Shown here one piece after another: positions 6,851 to 13,705 of a stretch of 14,545 nt of DNA (within the stretch, counting starts at the first letter, position 1; each line of letters begins with the position of its first letter). The DNA comes from Bin87 sp034423575. Its GTDB lineage: Bacteria > Chloroflexota > Dehalococcoidia > Lucifugimonadales > UBA3495. The stretch covers positions 1 through 14,545 of the forward strand of contig DAOUIF010000088.1 in assembly GCA_034423575.1 (NCBI GenBank). The letters are read 5' to 3'. The position numbers were made by a program, and so were the translations under genes. The notes below the pieces were generated by a model. That model worked only from the letters and a program-made list of their open reading frames with translations, was not told the DNA's origin and made no database searches.

Positions 6851-7075
6851 TCATTTGAGTGAGCCGTCGCGCGTGGCCGGCGCAGCCAGGGCATCCAGCA
6901 GCGCCCGTGTTGCCAACGCGATCTCATCCACAGCCTGCTCGAAGGCCAGTGCGTTGGCCTGCGACGGCTGCCGGTACCCGCTGATCTTGCGCACGAACTG
7001 CAACGCGGCCTCTCTCACCTCAAGATCGGTGGCGGGAGGGTCGGCTTTTCGTAACGTCTTGATGCTTCGGCACAT
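6851..7075 (-). CDS. DUF2277 family protein
   Basis: 74-aa protein MCRSIKTLRKADPPATDLEV..., which matches the DUF2277 pattern well: MCR-IKTLR at the start, PPAT, the AALQFVRKISGYRQPS stretch, then a helix with AVDEIALATRALLDAL. The family is small, cytoplasmic and of unknown function. GGAGG nine bases before the ATG fixes the start. It lies 91 bases upstream of the TPP gene on the same strand and diverges from the tautomerase pair, with 90 bases between the start codons. Confidence 0.85.
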   Translation of the reverse strand: MCRSIKTLRKADPPATDLEVREAALQFVRKISGYRQPSQANALAFEQAVDEIALATRALLDALAAPATRDGSLK

Positions 7076-7165
7076 GGTGGTCTGCCTCCAGCGTTCGTGT
7101 TTGCCGGGTTGTTCACCGCTATGTTACCCTGCCGCGACACCAATCCGTCGTGTTCGGAAGCGCTG

Positions 7166-7495
7166 ATGATCACGTTCAACTGCACCATTCAGGAAGGGAT
7201 TGTCCCTGAAGATCTACGGCCTCGATTAGCTTCGGAGCTGGCCCGTATCAGCACCGGATTCGTGGGCGGCAATCCTGACGGGGTATCGGTTAATTGGATC
7301 GAGATCCCCCATGGCTTCGGCTTCCGCGGCGGCAAGCTGTCGACCACCTCCGCCGTGCGCGGGGAGATTCCGCCCGGCCTGCAACAGGAAACCCGCGTAG
7401 AACTGATGAAGTCCATTCAGGACATGTGGATGGACGTCACCGGCTGCACCACCGACGAACTGGTCGTGTCCGCCCGCGACCGACGCGACAACTAG
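7166..7495 (+). CDS. Tautomerase-superfamily protein lacking Pro1
   Basis: 109-aa beta-alpha-beta protein whose layout (NCTIQEG...VNWIEIP...GFRGGKLSTTSAVRG...LQQETRVELMKSI...TGCTTDELVVS) follows the tautomerase superfamily. Members use an N-terminal proline exposed after Met removal; this one begins Met-Ile-Thr. Where its downstream neighbour has NRAGRS it has IPPGLQ, so both catalytic arginines are lost as well. The ATG at 7166 has GGAAG five bases upstream; the earlier in-frame start at 7097 gives residues unlike the family. It precedes the second tautomerase by 28 bases, so the two form an operon. It may be a non-catalytic subunit or a protein with another chemistry. Confidence 0.65.
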   Translation: MITFNCTIQEGIVPEDLRPRLASELARISTGFVGGNPDGVSVNWIEIPHGFGFRGGKLSTTSAVRGEIPPGLQQETRVELMKSIQDMWMDVTGCTTDELVVSARDRRDN

Positions 7496-7523
7496 CCCGA
7501 CAAAACGGCACAAGGAGCAGACA

Positions 7524-7934
7524 ATGCCGCACTATCGCTGTTTCATCCCCCAAGACGCCCTGTCCTTCGACCAGAGGCAGGAGATCGCCCTGGCCTTCAC
7601 CGACATCCACTGCGGCTCCACCGGGGCGCCGCGCAGCTTCGTGTCGGTCACCTTCCTGGAGACGCCGGAGGGCCAGACCCACGAGCACGGGGAGGGCTAT
7701 TACCTGGACGGCGGCAACCGCGCCGGCCGGTCTGAGGAAGTCAAGCAGCAGCTCCTGGCCGACCTCACCGGCGCCTTCGCACGCGTCGCCGGCGTTTCGC
7801 CCAACGATATCCCGGGACGCATCACCGAAAACCCCGCATCCTGGACTATGGAGGGCGGGTTCGTGCTGCCTGAGCCGGGGCAGGAAGGCCCCGAGTGGTA
7901 CGCGGCCGCCGAGGCCGCCGCTGCGGCTGACTAG
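7524..7934 (+). CDS. Tautomerase-superfamily enzyme, cis-CaaD-like
   Basis: 136-aa protein resembling cis-3-chloroacrylic acid dehalogenase and its homologues, which hydrate or tautomerise small unsaturated acids. Counting without Met: Pro1 is present (MPHYRCF), His28 in FTDIHCGSTGAP, the paired arginines in NRAGRS (65 and 68), and the acid in TMEGG (Glu109), followed by the usual FVLPEPGQEGPEW. By my alignment the catalytic Tyr of cis-CaaD is an Arg here (PGRITENP), so dehalogenase activity is doubtful and a hydratase or tautomerase role is likelier. AGGAG six bases before the ATG fixes the start. It is cotranscribed with the Pro1-less tautomerase. The Ala-rich C-terminal tail is unremarkable. 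Confidence 0.8.
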   Translation: MPHYRCFIPQDALSFDQRQEIALAFTDIHCGSTGAPRSFVSVTFLETPEGQTHEHGEGYYLDGGNRAGRSEEVKQQLLADLTGAFARVAGVSPNDIPGRITENPASWTMEGGFVLPEPGQEGPEWYAAAEAAAAAD

Positions 7935-7961
7935 CATCACACCGGTAGACACCTGATGGCC

Positions 7962-7985
7962 GGGGGCAGGGCTAGCACCTGCCCC
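7962..7985 (+). terminator. Hairpin after the tautomerase operon
   Basis: GGGGCAGG (7963-7970) pairs with CCTGCCCC (7978-7985) around a seven-base loop, 28 bases past the tautomerase stop. There is no T run behind it, so it may end transcription weakly or be another dispersed palindromic repeat. Confidence 0.4.
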
Positions 7986-8024
7986 TGATTCGTGAGTGCG
8001 GACCGAGCCTTTGTGCGCTGAGGC

Positions 8025-8657
8025 ATGGATGTGTCAATTTCGCCTAGGTCGTACATCCTCGCGGGTGCGCTCGTCGTAATCATAGTAGCGACGTTCTGGT
8101 TGCTACCGGACTCATCATCGACCCGAACCGCAAATGCACCGCTCACATGTCCGACCTTACCGGAGAACCACGCCCTGAGGATAGATGCTCAACACTACGC
8201 AAGCGATTTTGGGGTGAGTGTCGAGGAAGCCGTGTGCCGCCTCACCCTACAGGGCGAGGTTGGACCACTGGGCCCGGCCCTCCGGTCGGGAGAGCCTGAC
8301 ACCTACGCCGGATTGTGGATCCACCACGAGCCGGATTTTGGCGTGACCGTATTGTTCACCGAAAACCCTGATACGACACTGGCCCCGTACATCATTGATC
8401 ATCCCCTGGAGGGGGTCATCAAAGCACGCAAGGCCCAGGCGTCGCTGCGATACCTGGAACAAGCCCAGCACCGAGCGCACGCGATTGCCGGCGCCACCGG
8501 TATCACGGTCGAATCGGGGATCAGCGTGCCCGATAACCGAGTAGAGCTGTACGTGATCGACGTGCAGGGCCTTGCCCATGCTCTCAGGGATTCGGGCTCA
8601 AGTCTCCCGGGTCACGTCGTAGTTATAGAAGTGCAGCAACACAGTTCCCCCGAATGA
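8025..8657 (+). CDS. Membrane-anchored protein, S1-protease prodomain-like
   Basis: 210-aa protein with one N-terminal membrane segment (about residues 10-27, YILAGALVVIIVATFWLL) and an outside domain. FGVSVEEAVCRLTLQ, TYAGLWIHHEPDFGVTVLFT and NRVELYV resemble the repeated prodomain of secreted alpha-lytic-type serine proteases, which folds and inhibits the protease. No protease domain follows: the frame ends after the prodomain-like part. It may therefore be a free-standing chaperone, an inhibitor or an adhesin-like surface module. The ATG at 8025 is used; a GTG at 8031 with GAGG at better spacing is an alternative. Its stop overlaps the ATG of the DUF3179 gene (ATGA), indicating a coupled pair. 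The resemblance is from memory of the family, not a search. Confidence 0.6.
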   Translation: MDVSISPRSYILAGALVVIIVATFWLLPDSSSTRTANAPLTCPTLPENHALRIDAQHYASDFGVSVEEAVCRLTLQGEVGPLGPALRSGEPDTYAGLWIHHEPDFGVTVLFTENPDTTLAPYIIDHPLEGVIKARKAQASLRYLEQAQHRAHAIAGATGITVESGISVPDNRVELYVIDVQGLAHALRDSGSSLPGHVVVIEVQQHSSPE

Positions 8658-10291
8658 GGGAGATTTCCCGGCCTGCGTACTGTCGCGTCTCTACGTTCCT
8701 CAGTTGCTCACTGGCAACCAAGGGTATCCAATTGTCCAAAGCCATCCCATTTCTCCTCCTTATGGTTGGATTGCTCGTCTTGGCTTGCGGTCGCCCCGCG
8801 GCGCCGGCGCCGGCGCCGGAAGATCCTGCGCTGACCCTACCGCCGCCAATACCCACCGCGGCGCCGACGGTTGTCCCCGCGGATGCCACGGTCGAACCAA
8901 CCGTGTCCGGTCCGGCCCCCGTCGCAGAACCAACCGCAGTTTCGTACGACGCCAACCGCACGATGTACAGCATCTGGCACGGCCCAGAGCACCCCTCAGA
9001 GACGACGCTGGGGGCGTTGGCAGACACGCAGGAGTACGGCGACAAATCGCAGGTTGTAGTAATTCTTGAGGCCCTCAAGTTCTTCCGCAATCGGGATACC
9101 CTCCGACAGGGGATAGACACTCTGACAGCGCTCACCGGACAGGACTTCGATTTTGACCGCCGGCTATGGAGAGAGTGGATTGGACCCAGGATGGAGGAAT
9201 TTGCGCCGCCATCGGACTATCCACGTTGGAAGGTGGACTCTCTGGCGCTCATCGACCCGGCTATCGGAGCGATCCTGGAGCCGGGCATCACCCACTCCCG
9301 GGTTGATCTAACCGAGGTGGTATGGGGCGGCGTGCGCCTGGACGGCATCCCGCCGCTGGAACAGGCTCCGCATATCCTGCCGGAGCAGGCCACCTGGCTG
9401 TGGCCTGGCGACCGGGTATTCGGCGTGTCCATCAACGGCGAGCACCGCGCGTATCCCCTGCGCATCATGAACGCCCACGAGCTGGCCAATGACGTGCTGG
9501 GCGGCGAGCCGATCTCGCTGGTGTATTGAACCCTCTGCGGCACCGGAATCGTGTATTCCGGCATCGTCAACGGCGAAGCAACCACCTTCGGCACCTCGGG
9601 TCTGCTCTACCGCAGCAACAAGGTGATGTACGACCGCGCCACCCGATCGCTGTGGAATCAGTTCATCGGCGAACCGGTCATCGGCCCCTTGGCAGACTCG
9701 GGCATCCGTCAGCCATTCTTCCCGTCGGTGGTCACCACCTGGGCGGAGTGGTTGGCCGAACACCCGGACACCACGGTGGTGGACCGCAACACCGGCGTCT
9801 ATCCCCCCGATTTCTACGTGCCGGAGAACGACCCGCGCGCCATCTACTACGACTATTTCACCTCGGACGAGGTGATGTTCCCGGTTTGGAACCGGGACGT
9901 GACTTTCGACCCTAAAGAGGTAGTGGTGGGCCTGTCTGTCGGGGACCGCGCCAGGGCTTACCGAGTGGCCGACCTCCAGCGCGTCCGGTTGGTCAACGAC
10001 ACGCTGGGTGGGGTCAACGTAGTTGTAGTCGCGTCGCCCGAGTCCAGAGCCGGCAGAATATACGAGCGCGGCGACACTGCTTTTTCCTTGCCGCCAGCGG
10101 ATGATCCTGATGTTCCTCCGTCCGTATTGGTCGATGAAACCGGCGCCGCTTGGCAAGTCACCGAGACCGGATTGGTCAATCAGTCCGACTCTTCGCGAAT
10201 TCTCCCGCGCATCCCCAGCCTGACCTCTTTCTGGTTTGGGTGGTTCCAGTACCACCCGGAGACTGCGATCTACCAACCGGACGCGCCGTAG
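8654..10291 (+). CDS. DUF3179 lipoprotein with in-frame UGA (candidate selenoprotein)
   Basis: One open frame of 545 codons interrupted only by TGA at 9527-9529. The N-terminus has a lipoprotein signal (FLLLMVGLLVLACG, lipid Cys45) and a Pro/Ala/Thr-rich linker; the rest is DUF3179, a domain of unknown function in secreted proteins. The core reads FGVSINGEHRAYPLRIMNAHELANDV..., then ISLVY-UGA-TLCGTGIVYSG, then FGTSGLLYRSNKVMYDR...SLWNQ and ends SFWFGWFQYHPETAIY. Family members have Cys where the UGA is, making CxxCG. Here that would be U292-T-L-C295. A perfect hairpin starts 13 bases after the UGA. The alternative is a simple nonsense mutation giving two fragments (8654-9529 and 9551-10291). 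The ATG at 8654 overlaps the previous stop; a TTG at 8732 preceded by AGGG gives a more standard signal peptide. Confidence 0.7.
9543..9561 (+). other. Candidate bacterial SECIS hairpin
   Basis: CCGGAAT (9543-9549) and ATTCCGG (9555-9561) form a perfect 7-bp stem with loop CGTGT (9550-9554). The loop starts 20 bases after the UGA at 9527-9529 and has a G in its second position. Both facts agree with the published bacterial SECIS model: apical loop roughly 16-37 bases downstream of UGA, with a G among its first two bases. It is in the coding frame, as bacterial SECIS elements are. Confidence 0.5.
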
Positions 10292-10320
10292 CCTCGGCGA
10301 CGCGGAGACGGGAGCCGCCG

Positions 10321-10329
10321 TGCTATAAT
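10321..10329 (+). promoter_or_regulatory. Extended -10 promoter for tRNA-Ser
   Basis: TGCTATAAT is an exact extended -10 element (TGn-TATAAT) 60 bases before the tRNA and just after the DUF3179 stop. No convincing -35 box is found at the usual distance. Confidence 0.5.
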
Positions 10330-10388
10330 CTCGGCTCGCTCTTCAGTTCGTGCAAGAACGCGGTGCGTCCGGACGCGCCGATAGACGC

Positions 10389-10478
10389 GGAGAGGTGCCA
10401 GAGTGGACGAATGGGCGCGACTGGAAATCGCGTAGGGGTTAACGCCTCTCGCGGGTTCGAATCCCGCCCTCTCCGCCA
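10389..10478 (+). tRNA. tRNA-Ser (anticodon GGA)
   Basis: Complete cloverleaf. The acceptor arm is GGAGAGG with CCTCTCC, followed by G and an encoded CCA (10476-10478). The anticodon stem is CGCGA/TCGCG with loop CTGGAAA (anticodon GGA at 10423-10425). There is a long class II variable arm typical of serine tRNAs, and the T arm is GCGGG-TTCGAAT-CCCGC. It reads serine codons UCC/UCU. A degenerate integrase gene starts about 145 bases downstream in the same orientation, the usual position for a tRNA-targeted island. I found no second copy of the tRNA 3' end in the window. Confidence 0.95.
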
Positions 10479-10508
10479 TTTTTGCATCGTAAATCCCCGG
10501 CAAAATCG

Positions 10509-10546
10509 GCCGTTTCCTATTTGACGCCAGTAGGGAACGGCTTTTT
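10509..10546 (+). terminator. Rho-independent terminator after tRNA-Ser
   Basis: GCCGTTTCC (10509-10517) pairs with GGGAACGGC (10533-10541), nine pairs with one G-T wobble, around a 15-base loop and followed by TTTTT. It is well placed to end the tRNA transcript. Confidence 0.75.
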
Positions 10547-10622
10547 ATGACCAACACAGCCCAGTGAAATCCGGCTCAATCCACGAAAACTGGCACACGG
10601 AGCAATGTTTTATAACGGCGCC

Positions 10623-11375
10623 ATGACTACCTCGAAACGCAGGGGCTACGCCCTTTGCGCGGCGCTCGTCCGGACGGTGACACAGACCAGCACCTACTCG
10701 GACGGGGATGACCTGAACCTTCGGGTTGACGAATCAGGTGGCCAGTACTGGTTTCGGCGTGTCTCCATCAGCGGTAAACGCAGAAATGTGGGACTCGGCA
10801 AATAACCGTCGGTTTCGTTGGCCGAAGCCCGGAAGGCGGCATGGGCCGACGTCACGATGATCATCGAATGGCAGGATCCCATCTCGGAAAAGCGAGAGGA
10901 AAAACTGGCTAGGCAACGTCCGCCCACCTCAACCTTCTCCAAAAAGTCGGAGATCGTCATACCAATACGGAGACCGACCTGGTCCAACGCGAAACACGCC
11001 GCCCAATGGAGCGGCACGCTCGAGACCTACGCGTTCCCAAAGACCGGGTCCCAGCTGGTCACCGACATCACCAGCGCGGACATCCTGGCCGTGCTGTCGC
11101 CGATTTGGACGGAAAAGCCCGAGACCGCGCGTCGGGTAAGACAACGCATTGAAGCGGTGCTGGACTGGGCAATCGCCCAATGTTATCGGACCGACAACCC
11201 CGCCTCGCGCTCAATTGCCAAGGCATTGCCCAGGATGCCTCGAACCAAGGAGCCTCATCAGGCGCTGCACTACCGCGACGTACCCAATGCCATGGACAAG
11301 GTCAGGCAATCGACAGTCCGTGCCCCAGGGCTTTCTCACACCAGTACCGACCCCGACCTTCGGTCAACGCCATAA
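10623..11375 (+). pseudogene. Tyrosine recombinase (P4-type integrase), truncated and stop-interrupted
   Basis: The N-terminal arm-binding domain (LVRTVTQTSTYSDGDDLNLR...YWFRRVSISGKRRNVGLGK) is followed by a TAA at 10803-10805 and continues in the same frame with PSVSLAEARKAAW, so the stop replaces the Tyr of the usual GLG-x-YP motif. The core-binding domain follows (TWSNAKHAAQW, TLETYAFPKTG, IWTEKPETARRVRQRIEAVLDWA, NPASRSIAKALPRMPRTKEPHQAL). Similarity ends near 11320 and the catalytic domain with its Arg-His-Arg-Tyr residues is gone. P4-type integrases insert islands into tRNA genes, and this one sits beside tRNA-Ser. It is inactive and marks an old island edge. The start is the ATG at 10623. 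Confidence 0.85.
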
Positions 11376-11634
11376 TTTGCCGCGCCCGGCAGATGGCAGC
11401 GGCACGCCTCTGCGCCCGCAGCAGTTGCCGAGCCTCCCGCCAACCGTCCCAGCCCAGAGCCTGCCCCGTGCCCCGACACGGGGTTCCGCCGATACTCCCA
11501 CAATCTGCAAGAGGCGGAAAAGTGGCCCAGTTGATGGGGCGCCTCGCTGCCCCGGAACGCGACTTTCGCCACACCTTCTCTGGAATCCTGCGCAAGCAGG
11601 AGTGACGATATGATTTGCCAGTTGTCGACATTCT
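11376..11634. other. GC-rich stretch without a convincing gene
   Basis: Several overlapping frames exist on both strands but none has a recognisable family, a clear ribosome site or believable amino-acid usage. It holds two hairpins: CCCCGTG/CACGGGG at 11464-11483, and TCCTGCGCAAGCAGGA at 11586-11601 with a GCAA loop. The second belongs to the common class of bacterial dispersed palindromes. The integrase catalytic domain would be expected here and is absent, so this sequence replaced it. Confidence 0.5.
11586..11601. repeat. REP-like hairpin, GCAA tetraloop
   Basis: TCCTGC-GCAA-GCAGGA is a perfect 6-bp stem with a GNRA-type loop, followed by AGTGACGA. It resembles the widespread intergenic repeats with a short GC stem. 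A single copy is seen in this window. Confidence 0.4.
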
Positions 11635-12165
11635 CTAGTCAGCGACGCGGTAGGCGACGCATTCGACTATTTCGATGAGCAACGGCTTTTGGGCGAGACC
11701 GGTAGTGCCGATGACGGCGCGGCAGGGCGGGTTGGGAATGAACTCCCGGTACACCGTGTTGAATTCTTCCCACCGGTCCATGTTGGTCAGGAACACCACC
11801 ATCTTGACTACCCGTCCGAAGTTGGTGCGGGCCGCGCTCAGGATGGTCTCAACGTGACGGAAGCAGGCGCGGTATTGTTCCTGGTAGGTCTCGCCGACGG
11901 TGACGCCGTCGAAGTTGGAAGAAGTGGTGCCGCGGCAATGTACCCTGACCGCCCGCACCTTGAGCATCCGGGTCAGGTCTTCCTCAAAGTAGTCGCTGTA
12001 CAACCCGGTGCGGTAGGAGACGGAAGCGGTGGCGTCGTGGCGCCCGTCGGCGATAATCAGGTCCAGCAGCTGGTCGCGCTCGTCGAAGGGTAGGGCTTGG
12101 GCCTCCTCAATGCGCATGGCGTCAAGCTCCGCCAGAGTGAGAGCAGCGCGTCCGGTTCGGGTCAT
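11635..12165 (-). CDS. RidA (YjgF/YER057c) family protein with N-terminal extension
   Basis: 176-aa protein. The C-terminal ~105 residues are a RidA domain: GETYQEQYRACFRHVETILSA, VVKMVVFLTNMDRWEEFNTVYREFI, PPCRAVIGTTGLAQKPLLIEIVECVAY. The substrate-binding Arg (CRAVIG) and the acid of LIEIVE are present, so enamine/imine deaminase chemistry is possible. About 70 residues precede the domain (LTLAELDAMRIEEAQALPFDE...), longer than ordinary RidA and without a signal peptide. I start at the ATG at 12165 with AGGA upstream. The open frame runs on to 12264 but includes a 15-bp tandem repeat and lacks a good start. Neighbours are remnants, so its pathway is unknown. Confidence 0.85.
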   Translation of the reverse strand: MTRTGRAALTLAELDAMRIEEAQALPFDERDQLLDLIIADGRHDATASVSYRTGLYSDYFEEDLTRMLKVRAVRVHCRGTTSSNFDGVTVGETYQEQYRACFRHVETILSAARTNFGRVVKMVVFLTNMDRWEEFNTVYREFIPNPPCRAVIGTTGLAQKPLLIEIVECVAYRVAD

Positions 12166-12179
12166 CGTCGGGCGTCCTT

Positions 12180-12209
12180 GTGTTCGGAGTCCAGGTGTTC
12201 GGAGTACAG
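12180..12209. repeat. 15-bp tandem duplication
   Basis: GTGTTCGGAGTCCAG (12180-12194) is followed at once by GTGTTCGGAGTACAG (12195-12209), one mismatch. It lies just upstream of the preferred RidA start. Confidence 0.8.
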
Positions 12210-12265
12210 CCGCCAAGCTTGCCTGGCCTTGCGGGGGGCAGCTCATATTAGCCCTCAGCAGCACT

Positions 12266-12392
12266 AGGCTGCAAGCGAAGCGAAACTGAGCAACTGTTCA
12301 GGGTTGTGGTGGACCGTCGTGGCGAGTGCAGCGCGGCAATCTCGTTAGATTGGGGAGAGACGCTCGGGAAACGGTTCTCGGTCCGGGGGGTT
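12266..12392. other. Intergenic stretch without a gene
   Basis: Between the upstream end of the RidA gene region and palindromic repeat copy B I see no coding signal, RNA gene or promoter. Small frames here are shared with the repeat and look random. Confidence 0.4.
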
Positions 12393-12502
12393 GTCTGAAG
12401 CAGGATTTGCGGGATTTTATGATTTGACAGGATTGTGGGATCTTCATCGCGGGGAGGTTTCAATCCTGGTAATCCGTTAATCTTGAAAATCCTGGTTCCG
12501 AC
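12393..12502. repeat. ~100-bp imperfect palindromic repeat, copy B
   Basis: The left arm begins GTCTGAAGCAGGATTTGCGG and the right arm, read in reverse complement, begins GTCGGAACCAGGATTTTC. The internal words (CAGGATT, AATCCTG, AATCCGTTAAT) and overall length (110 bases) match copy A at 916-1015. The right end enters the remnant Type ISP gene and supplies its last residues and stop. Confidence 0.7.
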
Positions 12503-13077
12503 GATTTCCTCGGCTGGCCGTCTTTCCAGTAGGCCATGCCGTCCACCACTGCCATGGTCTTGACGCTGACGGTGCAGACGCGGCGGAGGAGGTCGATGAC
12601 GCGCTCCTTGTGGTCGGCGAAACGGTAGGTGTTGAAGCGCTCGCGGATGGTGGGGTCGCGGGGCTTGCGCTCCCGGTACTGGTCGAGGACCCACTCCAGG
12701 GCGGAGCGGGAGCCGAGTTGATAGCGCCAGGCGTCCGGGGACACGCCGGTCAGGGCGGTCTGCTCGTCCAGGGTGATGACGCCGCGCTCCCGGTCGGCGC
12801 GCAGGATGGTTCTGGGAGGACGTCCTTCGACAGGCTCAGGACGAGCGGGGGTGAAGGTTTACGACCAGCGGGGGGGTGGCTCCACCCGATCCAGGGGGTA
12901 CGGTTCGGCGGATTCGAAGCCGATGTGCAGGTCCAGCAGTTGCCGGCCCATTGCGGCCCAGTGTTGGAAGTCGTGGTACAGGGGCAGGCGGGGGAACTCG
13001 CGGAGGAGGTCGACGCGGTAGTCGTGGCGGTAGACCGGGTCGTGGAGGACAGCGTAGGTGTAGGCAGCCTTTGGCAT
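12460..13077 (-). pseudogene. Type ISP restriction-modification enzyme, C-terminal remnant
   Basis: Two pieces in one frame. The first, 13077 to 12859, reads AAYTYAVLHDPVYRHDYR...LLREFPRLPLYHDFQHWAAMG and LLDLHIGFESAEPYPLDRV. A TAA follows at 12859-12861. The second, from about 12815, reads TILRADRERGVITLDEQTAL...AWRYQLGSRSALEWVLDQY, KPRDPTIRERFNTYRFAD and VIDLLRRVCTVSVKTMAVVDGM. Both match the C-terminal specificity end of single-chain Type ISP enzymes (nuclease, helicase, methyltransferase and target recognition in one protein of about 1500 residues). Everything upstream of 13077 is missing. A REP-like repeat lies exactly between the two pieces and created the stop; palindrome copy B forms the 3' end. 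It is not functional. Confidence 0.75.
12819..12852. repeat. REP-like repeat inside the Type ISP remnant
   Basis: CGTCCT (12821-12826) and AGGACG (12838-12843) flank TCGACAGGCTC, giving the common bacterial intergenic motif CCTTCGACAGGCTCAGGACG. Removing it and its flanks would rejoin the two coding pieces, so it appears to be an insertion into the gene. Confidence 0.65.
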
Positions 13078-13293
13078 CGACACTCGCCGTCTGGCCGAGA
13101 CCGACCCCGTGGACCTACCGTAGGGCAGGGAACTGTACCCTGCCACCGGCATGGGCAGTGCTGGCATCAGACCTCTCCCCGTTGCCCATTGAGGTCGGGG
13201 GCACCCCTGGCTGCAAGCATCGGCCAGTCGGGTGGCCCGGTTCAATTGGTAAGGAATCCCCGGACACGGCCGTTCGTGGTGACCCGGCATTGT
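13078..13293. other. Non-coding stretch with palindromes
   Basis: No gene recognised. GGCAGGG (13124-13130) pairs with CCCTGCC (13138-13144) around seven bases, and GACCTC (13170-13175) pairs with GAGGTC (13191-13196). These look like further dispersed repeats marking the broken 5' edge of the Type ISP remnant. Confidence 0.4.
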
Positions 13294-13705
13294 CTAGTCC
13301 AATCTGAGCAAATTACCTGCTTTGTTGACACGATCAACAAAAGGCCGCGGCGTCGTGCGCGCGGCTTCGATGATCTTGTCGTGGGCAGCGAGGAAGCAAC
13401 GCATTTTCTCGTAGCTGGGTTTATCGCCGCCCCACAGGTAGAAGCAGCCTATACCGTAATCTCGCACAGCTGCTCGCTCTGACTCGCGAGTGTGACTGCC
13501 CGAGGACAAACCATCCAAGACCACCAACAATAGGCATCCATAGGTCGTCGGCTGCACTCTGTGGGAAGTACAACTGATGGTACTCAACGGGTACCGGCAA
13601 TCCCACAGATATCAGTGCTTAAGGGAGCTTGATGCCAACGTCCCGGTCAAAGAACAGAACCGGGACGTCATCAGCGTGGGCCGGGAACGGAATAGCTGAT
13701 GCCAT
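13294..13705 (-). pseudogene. VapC45-like PIN toxin, nonsense plus frameshift
   Basis: Read from the ATG at 13705, directly after the antitoxin stop, the frame gives MASAIPFPAHADDVPVLFFD with RDVGIKLP next, then a TAA at 13619-13621, then ALISVGLPVPVEYHQLYFPQ and onward to GLGWFVLG near 13505. The family sequence then continues in another frame: RESERAAVRDYGIGCFYLWG, GDKPSYEKMRCFLAAHDKII and PRPFVDRVNKAGNLLRLD to 13294. The FFDRDVG start and the GGDKP...KMRCFLAAHDKI tail fit the PIN-like VapC45 group, an RNase-type toxin. The stop looks like CAA to TAA, and a one- or two-base slip lies around 13490-13510. The toxin is dead in this copy unless these are sequencing errors. Confidence 0.7.

Noticed and set aside
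9308..10276. 322-aa open frame on the minus strand
   Set aside because: Shadow of the DUF3179 gene with no recognisable domain.
10389..10478. Selenocysteine tRNA next to the UGA gene
   Set aside because: The long variable arm first suggested it, but the anticodon is GGA and the acceptor arm is 7 bp, so it is an ordinary serine tRNA.
11302..11631. 109-aa minus-strand frame in the gap after the integrase
   Set aside because: No family motif or ribosome site, competing frames of equal quality, and it runs into the antisense of the integrase remnant.
12610..13482. 290-aa open frame on the plus strand
   Set aside because: It is antisense to the Type ISP remnant and runs through repeats; composition is random-like.
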